DNA from: Nocardioides pini
GTDB lineage: Bacteria; Actinomycetota; Actinomycetes; Propionibacteriales; Nocardioidaceae
Length of the DNA: 64,000 nt
NCBI RefSeq assembly: GCF_026712185.1
Contig: NZ_JAPPUX010000005.1
Location: forward strand, 422,262 to 486,261
Reading direction: 5' to 3'
Shown here piece by piece: positions 40,565-49,130 of this stretch. How positions within the stretch are numbered: position 1 is the stretch's first letter; each line of letters starts with the position of its first letter. Position numbers and translations under genes: made by a program. The notes below the pieces were generated by a model. The model searched no databases and was not told the DNA's origin. It worked only from the letters and a program-made list of their open reading frames with translations.

Positions 40565-41140
40565 ATGGTGTCGATCGGCGGGACGGGCGTGATGGTGCTC
40601 GGCGGCCTCGTGGCTGCCGGCGTCGCCGCGCTCCTCGTCACGGCCCTGCGTCCCCGGCTCGGCACGGCGTCCGCGGTCTCGGTCGCCGGGCTCCTGTGGT
40701 CGCTCGTCGCGATCGCGCTCGTCACCCTCGTGCCCACCCGGTCGGACGTCGGGATCGTGCCGGCCGAGAGCCGCAGCGAGGCGTGCTCCTGGGACTACGG
40801 CGGCCCGTCGGGCGCGGCGTTCGAGGTGCTCGGCTTCGACCAGCGGACCCTCAACGTGCTGCTCTTCGTGCCGGCGGGCATGTTCCTCGTCCTGGCGGTC
40901 GGACGCTGGTGGTCGGGCCTCGTGCTGGCGCCCCTCGGCCTCCTCGGGCTGGCGGCGTACAGCCTCGCGATCGAGCTCACGCAGCTCCAGCTCGCGCGCA
41001 TCGACCGTGCCTGCGACGTCACCGACATGGTCGACAACATCCTCGGTGCCGGCCTCGGCTTCGTGATCGGCGTGGTCCTGCTCCCGGTCGTGCGGCCCTG
41101 GCGGGGCCGGCGGAAGCCGGAGCAGCTGGTCGCTCACTAG
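40565..41140 (+). CDS. VanZ family membrane protein
   Basis: 191 aa with about five helices and the VanZ-like pattern TLNVLLFVPAGMFL... LAAYSLAIELTQLQLARIDRACDVTDMVDNILGAGLGFVIGVV. VanZ itself gives slight teicoplanin resistance, but most relatives are of unknown function. It starts at ATG 40565, divergent from the holin-like gene, and ends 9 bases before the aminotransferase gene, which may be co-transcribed. Confidence 0.9.
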   Translation: MVSIGGTGVMVLGGLVAAGVAALLVTALRPRLGTASAVSVAGLLWSLVAIALVTLVPTRSDVGIVPAESRSEACSWDYGGPSGAAFEVLGFDQRTLNVLLFVPAGMFLVLAVGRWWSGLVLAPLGLLGLAAYSLAIELTQLQLARIDRACDVTDMVDNILGAGLGFVIGVVLLPVVRPWRGRRKPEQLVAH

Positions 41141-41149
41141 GGTGCGGGC

Positions 41150-42238
41150 ATGAGCTCTCCCCAGCCCCGGCCCAACGTGCTCGCCATCCCTGCGTACGTC
41201 GCCGGCAAGCCGCCCGTCGCCCGACCCGGGCTGACGTCGTACAAGCTCTCGTCCAACGAGAACCCCTACCCGCCGCTGCCGGGCGTGCTCGAGGCCGCGC
41301 GCGAGGCCGCGGCGGAGATGAACCGCTACCCCGACATGGGCAGCGCCGCGCTCTACGCCGCCCTCGCCGAGGCGATGGGCGTCCCGGTCGAGGACCTCGC
41401 CGCCGCGACGGGGTCGGTGGCGCTGATCTACCAGCTCGTCAACGCCTTCTGCGAGCCGGGCGACGAGGTCGTCTACGCCTGGCGCTCCTTCGAGGCCTAC
41501 CCGATCGCGGTCACCGCGGGCGGCGCGCGCAGCGTGCAGGTCCCGGTCACGGCGGACGGGCGCCACGACCTCGACGCGATGGCCGCGGCGGTCACCGACC
41601 GCACCAAGGTGGTCATCGTCTGCACGCCCAACAACCCGACCGGCCCGGCCGTCACGCAGGCCGAGCTCGACGCGTTCATCGCGAAGGTGCCCCCGCACGT
41701 GGTGGTCGTCGTCGACGAGGCCTACCTCGAGTTCGTGCGGATGGACGACGCCATCGACGGGATCGCCACCTACCGGCGCCACGACAACGTCGTGCTGACG
41801 CGCACCTTCTCCAAGGCCTACGGCCTCGCCGGCTTCCGTGTCGGGTACGCCGTCGCTCCCGCCCCGCTCGCGGCCGCCCTGCGCGCCGTCTCGCTGCCGT
41901 TCGGCGTCAGCCACGTCGCCCAGGCCGCGGCCATCGCCTCCCTCGAGGCGCAGGCCGAGCTGTTCGTCCGGGTCGAGGACCTCGTCACCCGCCGCGCCGA
42001 CCTGGTCGCGCGGCTGCGCGAGGTCGGCTGGGAACTGCCCGACGCGCAGGGCAACTTCGTGTGGTTCCCGCTCGGCGACCGCGCGCTCGACTTCGCCGCC
42101 GCCTGCGGCGAGGTGGGGATCTCGGTGCGCCCGTTCGCCGGCGACGGCGTGCGCGTGAGCATCGGCGAGACCGAGGCCTTCGACCGCGTCGTCGAGGTGG
42201 CTGCCCGCTTCGGGCCGACAAGCTCAGGGAGAGCCTGA
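41150..42238 (+). CDS. Histidinol-phosphate/aromatic aminotransferase
   Basis: 362 aa PLP enzyme of fold type I. It shows KLSSNENPYPPLPGV, YPDMGSAALYAALA, CTPNNPTGPAVTQAEL, VVVDEAYLEFV and the PLP lysine K222 in TFSKAYGLAGFRVGY. Length and motifs fit HisC; the actinobacterial paralogue Pat (aromatic aminotransferase) has the same pattern. No his genes are nearby, favouring the Pat-type paralogue. It lies 47 bases from the convergent metallophosphoesterase gene. Confidence 0.9.
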   Translation: MSSPQPRPNVLAIPAYVAGKPPVARPGLTSYKLSSNENPYPPLPGVLEAAREAAAEMNRYPDMGSAALYAALAEAMGVPVEDLAAATGSVALIYQLVNAFCEPGDEVVYAWRSFEAYPIAVTAGGARSVQVPVTADGRHDLDAMAAAVTDRTKVVIVCTPNNPTGPAVTQAELDAFIAKVPPHVVVVVDEAYLEFVRMDDAIDGIATYRRHDNVVLTRTFSKAYGLAGFRVGYAVAPAPLAAALRAVSLPFGVSHVAQAAAIASLEAQAELFVRVEDLVTRRADLVARLREVGWELPDAQGNFVWFPLGDRALDFAAACGEVGISVRPFAGDGVRVSIGETEAFDRVVEVAARFGPTSSGRA

Positions 42239-42285
42239 CAACCCCTGCACGTGGACGGCCGATGTACGCCACCCACCCGCGCGGC

Positions 42286-43071
42286 CTACTCGGACAGGCG
42301 GGCGACCAGGCACGGACCGCCCTCGTAGATCCCGCCGTCGACGTCGAGCGCGAGGCCATCGGCGTAGAGGCGCGGCTCGGAGTAGGAGTCGACGGGTTCG
42401 CCGAACAGGTCGCCGATGATGCTGTGGCCGTGGACGATGCGCTCTCCTCCGAGGGCGTCGAGGAGCGTCCGTGCGGCCGCGGGACCGGACGACCCGGCGT
42501 AGTCGTGGCGCCGGCCGAGGGCGAGCAGCAGGTCGAACCACGCCACCGGGTCGTCCCCGGCGAGGACCTCGCGCACGGCGCGGTTGACGTCGTCGACGGT
42601 GTCGCCCCACTCGAGGTAGGCGAGGGTGTCGGAGTGCATGAGGAGGTGGTCGCCGTCGCGACCGACCGCCGGCAGCCCCGCCAGCCAGGCGAAGAGCTCC
42701 TCGTCGAGGCCGTCCTGGTCGGAGGTGAGCCCGCCGTTGCGGGCCCAGATCGACGCGAAGGTCCGCACCACCCCGCGGTGCACCACCTCGGAGTCGCCGA
42801 ACAGCCGGGTGCCCAGCGCGATGACCTCGTGGTTGCCCAGCAGCGGCTCGACCGAGCCGCCGGCTGCCGCGGCCTCGTCGACGAGGCGGCGTACGAGCGC
42901 GATCACGCCGAGCCCGTCCGGGCCCCGGTCGAGGAGGTCGCCGAGGACCCACAGCCGCGCGCCGCCGCCGCACCAGTGGGAGTCCTCGTCCACGAGGCCG
43001 GCCTCCTGCAGCGCGCCGGTCAGCTCGGACAGGTGGCCGTGGGGGTCGCTGGTCGCGAAGGTGGCGCTCAC
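42286..43071 (-). CDS. Calcineurin-like metallophosphoesterase
   Basis: About 261 aa with the full metal-site motif series: SDPHGHL (residues about 8-14), GDLLDRG, GNHEVI, LLMHSDTLAYLEWGD and HGHSIIGD. Related to PPP-type and ApaH-like phosphatases; substrate unknown. GTG 43071 (VSATFATSDPHG) is preferred; GTG 43098 in frame would add nine residues. Divergent from the GST gene, starts 44 bases apart. Confidence 0.9.
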   Translation of the reverse strand: MSATFATSDPHGHLSELTGALQEAGLVDEDSHWCGGGARLWVLGDLLDRGPDGLGVIALVRRLVDEAAAAGGSVEPLLGNHEVIALGTRLFGDSEVVHRGVVRTFASIWARNGGLTSDQDGLDEELFAWLAGLPAVGRDGDHLLMHSDTLAYLEWGDTVDDVNRAVREVLAGDDPVAWFDLLLALGRRHDYAGSSGPAAARTLLDALGGERIVHGHSIIGDLFGEPVDSYSEPRLYADGLALDVDGGIYEGGPCLVARLSE

Positions 43072-43115
43072 GTCACGAAGGTATGTCCTCGTGCCCACGC
43101 GGGTATGGTTGAAGT

Positions 43116-44105
43116 GTGAACGACACGGCGACGTACACGACCAAGGGCAAGCCCTTCGAGCGCGACATGTCCTACATCCCCGACCGGGTCCTGGCGGGCG
43201 AGCGGTCCGCGGACCCGCTGGACGACCGGTTCCCGAGCGGGTCGAAGGACAGCCCGCGCGACGTGCCGGTGTGGAGGGCCGAGCCGGGCCGCTACCGCCT
43301 GGTCGCCGCCCGTGCCTGCCCGTGGGCGCACCGCTCCATCATCGTCCGCACGCTCCTCGGCCTCGAGGACGTCATCTCGTGGGGCGCGCCCGGCCCGACG
43401 CACGACGCCCGCAGCTGGACCTTCGACCTCGACGAGGGCGGTCGCGACCCGGTGCTCGGCATCGAGCGGCTGCAGGAGGCCTACTTCGCCCGCCAGCCCG
43501 ACTACCCGCGCGGCATCACGGTGCCGGCGATCGTCGAGGTCGCCTCGGGCAAGGTCGTGACCAACGACTTCCCGCAGATCACCCACGACCTCTCCTTCGA
43601 GTGGCGCGCGCACCAGCGCCCCGACGCCCCGGACCTGTGGCCGGCCGACGTCCGCGAGGAGATGGAGTCGGTGATGAAGCGCGTCTTCACCGAGGTCAAC
43701 AACGGCGTCTACCGCTGCGGCTTCGCCGGCTCGCAGGAGGCCTACGAGGACGCGTACGACCGGCTGTTCACGACGCTCGACTGGCTCGAGGACCGGCTCG
43801 CGGACCGCCGCTACCTGATGGGCGACGCGATCACCGAGGCCGACGTCCGGCTCTTCACCACGCTGGTGCGCTTCGACGCGGTTTACCACGGGCACTTCAA
43901 GTGCAACCGCAACAAGCTCACCGAGATGCCGAACCTCTGGGGCTACGCGCGCGACCTCTTCCAGACCCCGGGCTTCGCCGACGAGGTGGACTTCGACCAG
44001 ATCAAGAAGCACTACTACGTCGTCCACACCGACATCAACCCGACGCAGATCGTCCCGGTCGGCCCCGACGAGTCCGGCTGGCAGACCCCGCACGGCCGCG
44101 GCTGA
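43116..44105 (+). CDS. Xi-class glutathione S-transferase/glutathionyl-hydroquinone reductase family protein
   Basis: 329 aa, typical for the Xi class. The active-site Cys68 is in ARACPWAHRSIIVRTLLGLEDVISW. Also seen are TVPAIVEVASGKVVTNDFPQITHDL, NNGVYRCGFAGSQEAYEDAY, DAITEADVRLFTTLVRFDAVYHGHFKCNRN and LWGYARDLFQTPGF. Family members reduce glutathionyl-quinone conjugates. Actinobacteria lack glutathione but have mycothiol, so the natural thiol is probably different. A hairpin at 44130-44169 follows the stop. Confidence 0.93.
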   Translation: MNDTATYTTKGKPFERDMSYIPDRVLAGERSADPLDDRFPSGSKDSPRDVPVWRAEPGRYRLVAARACPWAHRSIIVRTLLGLEDVISWGAPGPTHDARSWTFDLDEGGRDPVLGIERLQEAYFARQPDYPRGITVPAIVEVASGKVVTNDFPQITHDLSFEWRAHQRPDAPDLWPADVREEMESVMKRVFTEVNNGVYRCGFAGSQEAYEDAYDRLFTTLDWLEDRLADRRYLMGDAITEADVRLFTTLVRFDAVYHGHFKCNRNKLTEMPNLWGYARDLFQTPGFADEVDFDQIKKHYYVVHTDINPTQIVPVGPDESGWQTPHGRG

Positions 44106-44129
44106 CGCCGCACGACGTACGACACCGAG

Positions 44130-44169
44130 CCGGCGTCGGCGGGTACCCCCCGGGTCCCGTCGGCGCCGG
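44130..44169. terminator. Hairpin after the GST gene
   Basis: CCGGCGTCGGCGGG (44130-44143) pairs with CCCGTCGGCGCCGG (44156-44169) with two mismatches and a 12-base loop. No T-run. It is in the 337-base gap 44106-44442; the rest of the gap should hold the promoter of the large surface-protein gene, but I see no convincing -35/-10 boxes. Confidence 0.55.
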
Positions 44170-44442
44170 TTCGTCGTCCCCGGACCTGTCCTGAAGTGGG
44201 TACGTGGTCTGGTCCGGACGGGCCCCTATCCCGACCGCTTTACCAACATCGGGTCAAGCGCCTCCGCAGGTAGTCCGGTGCCTCCTCGCGGTGGATTCCC
44301 GTCGTGCTCCCCTGACGCCAGTCTTCTGCCCTGACACACGGGCCGTGCCACTTGGGGCTGCGCGGCCACCACGGTCGGCAGCGCTGGGGGGCGTCGGTCA
44401 CCGAAGAGCTTCAGTGGGGACTACTCGCGCCAGGGGGCGGCA

Positions 44443-47400
44443 ATGCAACGCGCACGAACGACGAACACACACCGGGGACGGCGGGCCAGGGGGGCCCACG
44501 CCGCCGAGCGACAGGGCAGCCTCGGACGACTGCGGAGGCTGGTCGCCCTCCTCCTCCTCGTCCCGACCGTCGCGGTGCAGGCCGCGACCACGACGTCCGC
44601 GGGGGCGGGTGTCACCGCCGGCTTCGAGGTCGACGGCAACACCTCCGTGGACGGCGGCGGGATCGACTGGACGAGCCCGGGCATCCCGGCGCCGACGCAG
44701 GACCCCGTGAAGACGGCCGACGACAGCAACTTCACCGGTGGCTCGAAGGAGTTCCAGAACCCGAGCGACTGGAAGGAGGGCACCGGCACGTCGACCAACC
44801 AGGGCGACATCTCCGACGTCTACTCGCACTTCGTCACCGGGTCCTCGACGTGGGCGTTCCTCGGCTTCAGGCGCATCGCGGAGAGCGGCACGATGACGTT
44901 CATGGTGGAGTTCAACCAGAAGGCCAACCTCCCCAAGGAGGTCGGCGACTCGGTGCAGTTCCGCCCCGACCGCAGCGTCAACGACCTCCTCCTGCGGTTC
45001 GAGCAGGACGGCAACGGCGCCTTCGCGCTCACCGACGCCTACAAGTGGACCCAGTCGGCGAGCGGCACCTTCGCCACGGGCTGCTTCCCCGTCCCCGGCT
45101 ACGCGACGCCGTCGGCGTACTGCCCGACCGCGACCACCGGTGCCGGCTTCGACGGCGCGACCGGCGAGGGCAAGCTCTTCGCCGAGGGCGCGGTCAACCT
45201 CAGCTCCTTCGACAACGTCGCCGACTGCCGCGGCGCCTACGGCGTGATGAACGTCCGCTCGTTCGCGGGTGACTCCGAGAGCTCGTCGCTGCTCGACTTC
45301 GTCGGCGGCATCGGCATCTCCGTGCCGCCCACCTGCGGCAAGCTCGTCATCGAGAAGCGCGACCAGTTCCAGCGTCTCGTCCCCGGCGCGACCTTCCGCA
45401 TCACTCCCAACGCGATCCCCGGCTCCACGGGTGGAGCGGCCGCCGAGCTCGTCGTCAAGGACGGCGCGGCCCCCGGGATCGACACCGTCGCCGACGGCAT
45501 CGTGACCATCGACCCGGCCAAGCCCGGCACCTACACGGTCGAGGAGATCGCCACCCCGGCCGGCTACGCGCCCGACACGACCGTCCACACCGGGGTGGTC
45601 GTCGGGAGCTCCGGGACGAGCGTCGCCACCGTGGAGTTCACCAACAAGCTGTTCTTCAAGCCCCTCGCCGTGGCCAACCAGGCGTCCGGGTCCTACGGCG
45701 TCGCCTACGACTGGCGCGTCCACAAGACCGTCGTCGGCGACGCGTCGAAGACGATCGAGGAGGGCACGACCACCACCTTCGGCTACCAGGTCGAGCTCGA
45801 GGCCCTGCCCGAGGGACCGCCCACGGGCAAGGAGGTCCACGGCAAGGTCACCGTCACCAACCCGAACCCGGCAGCCACGCACCCGAGCATGCGCGCCACG
45901 ATCGGCATCGCGGGCGACCTCGCGTGCCACTTCCTGCCGAGCAACGCCGCCGTCGACGTCGACCCGGGCACCACGGGGGTCCAGGTCGACGTCGCCGCCG
46001 GCACCACGTCCTACGACTACGCGTGCGACCCGGGCGCGGGCGCGCTCGTCGGCGGTACGACGACCGCGACCGTCAGCTGGGACCAGGGGACCTACCCGCA
46101 GAAGGACGCGCACCCGGGCACCGCGCAGGCCCAGGCGGCGTACGCCATCACGGTGCAGCCCAGGATCGACGAGCACGCCACGGTGACCGACTCGTTCGGC
46201 GGCGGCGCCCCGGTGCAGATCGGCCTGCCGGCGTACGCGTGGACCGACGTCTGGAACGCGCCGGACCACCGCGTCGTCGTGGCCACCTACTCCAGCCCCG
46301 CCGTGGGCGGGACCCCGGGCGCCTGCCGCGACTACGACAACGTGGCGCGGGTCGACGAGAGCGACACCGACGACTTCGACACCTCCGGACAGACGGTGGA
46401 GGTGTGCGTCGACCTCGACGACCTCGTCGTCACGAAGACCGCGAAGCCGGCCTTCGCTCGGGACTACGACTGGACGATCGAGAAGTCGGTGAAGGGCGCC
46501 TCGTCGCAGACGGTCGAGGAGGGCACGCCGGCGTCGTTCGACTACGTCGTGGTGGTGACGCCGTCGGTCAGTGGTGACGGGCAGTTCGTGGTGACGGGCA
46601 AGATCTCGGTCACGAACCCCAACCAGACGACGATCTCCGGGGTGCAGCTGGCCGACTCGCTGCCGGGTGGGACCTGCACGATCGACAAGCCGGCGGGTGC
46701 GGTGTCGGTGCCGAAGGGCACGTCGACGTACGACTACTCGTGCGTCCTGCCGAACGCTACCGCGGCCACGACGGGCACCAACACCGCGACCGTGTCGTGG
46801 GACAAGGCCGCCTACTACGGCACCAGCGGCACGGCCTCGGGCACGGCCGGCTTCGACTTCGCGGACGCGAAGCCGACGGTGACCGACGCGACCGCGACGG
46901 TCACCGACACGCAGGTCGACCTCGACGGCACCGCGCCGGACGGCGTGGTGGTCAAGGCGGTCGACGGGCCGCGGACGTTCACCTACACGAAGTCCTTCGA
47001 CGGGGTGCCGGGGAAGTGCACGACGTACGACAACACCGCGAAGGTGGTGGCGACGGACTCGAAGGACTCCGACACCGACACCGAGACGGTGGAGGTGTGC
47101 GTCGACCTCGACGACCTGGTGGTCACGAAGACGGCGAAGCCGGCCTTCGCTCGGGACTACGACTGGACGATCGAGAAGTCGGTGAAGGGCGCCTCGTCGC
47201 AGACGGTCGAGGAGGGCACGCCGGCGTCGTTCGACTACGACGTGGTGGTGACGCCGTCGGTCAGTGGTGACGGGCAGTTCGTGGTGACGGGCAAGATCTC
47301 GGTCACGAACCCCAACCAGACGACGATCTCCGGGGTGCAGCTGGCCGACTCGCTGCCGGGTGGGACCTGCACGATCGACAAGCCGGCGGGTGCGGTGTCG

Positions 47401-48840
47401 GTGCCGAAGGGCACGTCGACGTACGACTACTCGTGCGTCCTGCCGAACGCGACGGCCGCCACGACGGGCACGAACACCGCGACCGTGTCGTGGGACAAGG
47501 CCGCCTACTACGGCACGAGCGGCACGGCCTCGGGCACGGCCGGGTTCGACTTCGCCGACGCGAAGCCGACGGTGACCGACGCGACCGCGACGGTGACCGA
47601 CACGCAGGTCGACCTCGACGGCACCGCGCCGGACGGCGTGGTGGTCAAGGCGGTCGACGGTCCGAGGACGTTCACCTACACCAAGGCCTTCGACGGGGTG
47701 CCGGGCGAGTGCACGACGTACGACAACACCGCGAAGGTCGTCGCCACGGACTCGAAGGACGCCGACTCCGACACCGAGACGGTGGAGGTGTGCGTGGAGA
47801 AGCCGCTGGAGCTCGCGCCCACGGGCAGGGCCGACCTCGCGGTCGACCACGCCTGGTCGATCAGCAAGGTCGCCGACGCCACCCAGCGCACGGCCGACGC
47901 CAACGGCAACGCGACGTTCACCTACACGGTGACGGCCCGGGCCGGCGCGAGGACCGAGTCCGGGTGGCGGCTGCAGGGCGAGGTGGCGATCACCAACCCC
48001 AACCAGTACGCCGCGGGTGACGTCGTCGCCGACGTCACGGCCTCGACCGACCTCGGTGGCGGTGCGGTCTGCACCGTGACCGGCGGCTCGGACGTCGCCG
48101 TCGCCGAGGACAGCACGACCACCCTGCCGGTGGCCTGCACCTTCGCCTCGCGGCCGGCGGCCTCGGGCACGCTCAGCGTGACCGCGACGTGGGACCCGCC
48201 GGGTCCGGCGACCTCGACGTCGGTCACCGCGACGACGCAGCCGATCACCTTCGGTGTCCGGTCGGAGACCAACAAGACGGTCCAGGTCGTCGACGACAAG
48301 ACGGTCACCGGCCAGCGCGTCGTCCTCGACCCGGCGCTGACCTGGGAGGCCGGACTGGTGAGGAGCTACACGTACGCGCTCACCCTGGCCGGTGGCGCCC
48401 CGGGCGCCTGCCGCAGCTGGACCAACACCGCGACGGTCGACCAGCCCGTCGGGACGGACCCGACGGCGAGCGCTGCCGTGCTGGTCTGCACCCCGGCGAC
48501 CCCGCCCCCGCCGGTCGTGGTCCCGCCGCCCGAGGTGCTGCCGGAGCAGGCGTTCGGCAAGGCCGTGGGCTCGGTCAAGGCGAGCTGCCAGGGCACGGTG
48601 CGCGCCCGGCTGGCCAACCGCAGCGGTGAGAAGGTCGTCTACACGCTCCGCGTGGGCACGAAGGTCCACCGGATCTCGGTCAAGTCCCAGACGTCGAGGA
48701 AGTTCGTGACCCACGGACGTCCCCGCGCGAGGGTCACGTTGAAGGTCGGCTCCACCCGGCTCGACAAGCTCCGCATCCCGGCGTTGTGCGCGGCCCCCGA
48801 GGTCCTGCCCGACACCGGCCTGCGGGCCACGAGCGGGTGA
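44443..48840 (+). CDS. Large secreted repeat protein with SpaA-like domain, DUF11-like modules and a bare LPDTG end
   Basis: 1465 aa. A long signal peptide (hydrophobic core LVALLLLVPTVAVQA, about residues 33-47) leads into a unique N-domain with several Cys. A SpaA/CnaB-like beta-domain (about 300-405, CGKLVIEKRDQFQRLVPGATFRITP... GTYTVEEIATPAGY) has a Lys and Glu suited to an isopeptide bond. Four DUF11-like modules follow (about 420-655, 656-886, 887-1117, 1118-1375), the middle two nearly identical. A Pro hinge (TPPPPVVVPPPEVLPEQ) and a basic Cys-containing C-domain end in LPDTGLRATSG. There is no hydrophobic stretch or basic tail after LPDTG, so sortase anchoring is doubtful. Likely role: adhesin or cell-surface structural protein. 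Confidence 0.88.
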   Translation: MQRARTTNTHRGRRARGAHAAERQGSLGRLRRLVALLLLVPTVAVQAATTTSAGAGVTAGFEVDGNTSVDGGGIDWTSPGIPAPTQDPVKTADDSNFTGGSKEFQNPSDWKEGTGTSTNQGDISDVYSHFVTGSSTWAFLGFRRIAESGTMTFMVEFNQKANLPKEVGDSVQFRPDRSVNDLLLRFEQDGNGAFALTDAYKWTQSASGTFATGCFPVPGYATPSAYCPTATTGAGFDGATGEGKLFAEGAVNLSSFDNVADCRGAYGVMNVRSFAGDSESSSLLDFVGGIGISVPPTCGKLVIEKRDQFQRLVPGATFRITPNAIPGSTGGAAAELVVKDGAAPGIDTVADGIVTIDPAKPGTYTVEEIATPAGYAPDTTVHTGVVVGSSGTSVATVEFTNKLFFKPLAVANQASGSYGVAYDWRVHKTVVGDASKTIEEGTTTTFGYQVELEALPEGPPTGKEVHGKVTVTNPNPAATHPSMRATIGIAGDLACHFLPSNAAVDVDPGTTGVQVDVAAGTTSYDYACDPGAGALVGGTTTATVSWDQGTYPQKDAHPGTAQAQAAYAITVQPRIDEHATVTDSFGGGAPVQIGLPAYAWTDVWNAPDHRVVVATYSSPAVGGTPGACRDYDNVARVDESDTDDFDTSGQTVEVCVDLDDLVVTKTAKPAFARDYDWTIEKSVKGASSQTVEEGTPASFDYVVVVTPSVSGDGQFVVTGKISVTNPNQTTISGVQLADSLPGGTCTIDKPAGAVSVPKGTSTYDYSCVLPNATAATTGTNTATVSWDKAAYYGTSGTASGTAGFDFADAKPTVTDATATVTDTQVDLDGTAPDGVVVKAVDGPRTFTYTKSFDGVPGKCTTYDNTAKVVATDSKDSDTDTETVEVCVDLDDLVVTKTAKPAFARDYDWTIEKSVKGASSQTVEEGTPASFDYDVVVTPSVSGDGQFVVTGKISVTNPNQTTISGVQLADSLPGGTCTIDKPAGAVSVPKGTSTYDYSCVLPNATAATTGTNTATVSWDKAAYYGTSGTASGTAGFDFADAKPTVTDATATVTDTQVDLDGTAPDGVVVKAVDGPRTFTYTKAFDGVPGECTTYDNTAKVVATDSKDADSDTETVEVCVEKPLELAPTGRADLAVDHAWSISKVADATQRTADANGNATFTYTVTARAGARTESGWRLQGEVAITNPNQYAAGDVVADVTASTDLGGGAVCTVTGGSDVAVAEDSTTTLPVACTFASRPAASGTLSVTATWDPPGPATSTSVTATTQPITFGVRSETNKTVQVVDDKTVTGQRVVLDPALTWEAGLVRSYTYALTLAGGAPGACRSWTNTATVDQPVGTDPTASAAVLVCTPATPPPPVVVPPPEVLPEQAFGKAVGSVKASCQGTVRARLANRSGEKVVYTLRVGTKVHRISVKSQTSRKFVTHGRPRARVTLKVGSTRLDKLRIPALCAAPEVLPDTGLRATSG
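46408..47100 (+). repeat. 693-bp tandem module, copy 1
   Basis: Encodes residues 656-886 of the large secreted protein. Differs from copy 2 in only five of 231 residues (Val/Asp, Ser/Ala, Lys/Glu, Ser/Ala, Thr/Ser) and in a modest number of silent bases. Confidence 0.95.
47101..47793 (+). repeat. 693-bp tandem module, copy 2
   Basis: Encodes residues 887-1117. Directly abuts copy 1 in frame, so loss or gain of one unit by recombination would keep the protein intact. Confidence 0.95.
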
Positions 48841-48876
48841 AGCCCGCCTTCATCACGGGGTAGCAGCTGCTGCCCG

Positions 48877-48899
48877 CGCCTCCAGCCCCCATGGAGGCG
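48877..48899. terminator. Hairpin after the large secreted-protein gene
   Basis: CGCCTCCA (48877-48884) and TGGAGGCG (48892-48899) form a perfect 8-bp stem with a 7-base loop, 36 bases after the stop. Flanking CCC/GGG can extend it with a bulge. Confidence 0.6.
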
Positions 48900-48995
48900 G
48901 GCCGGCGTCGACAGGTCGCCCACGAGCCTGTCGGCGCCGGCCCATCTGCGTGCTCCGGGGCGCCGTACGGGCGGAGCCGGAGGACCCCACCCAGA

Positions 48996-49023
48996 TTGGT
49001 GCTGTCAGGCTCCGGCCGATACC
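48996..49023 (+). promoter_or_regulatory. Weak candidate promoter of the dehydrogenase operon
   Basis: TTGGTG (48996-49001), 16 bases, GATACC (49018-49023), about 108 bases before the TTG start. Downstream, CACACG and CGTGTG around 49050-49071 form a dyad that could be an operator. Both are weak pattern matches. Confidence 0.25.
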
Positions 49024-49130
49024 TTGAGCCTCATCCTGTGGTCGGGGTCACACACGCCGACGACCACGTGTGCAAGCCTCGGCGTCCGGCGATCCCGTGA
49101 CTGCCGCTGCCTGATTGTGAGGAGAGTGCG

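Noticed and set aside
44106..44442. Riboswitch or structured leader before the large secreted-protein gene
   Set aside because: Only a terminator-like hairpin close to the previous gene is visible; no conserved riboswitch core recognised.
46408..47793. CRISPR or integron-type array
   Set aside because: The repeats are 693 bp, in frame and coding, with no spacers.
44398..48714. Very long open frame (over 1400 codons) on the minus strand opposite the large secreted-protein gene
   Set aside because: High-GC coding DNA commonly leaves long open antisense frames. The plus frame has signal peptide, domains and repeats, while the minus frame is Arg/Gly/Val-rich without domains.
48812..48960. Frameshift explaining the missing anchor after LPDTG
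   Set aside because: Neither alternative frame beyond the stop encodes a hydrophobic helix followed by basic residues.
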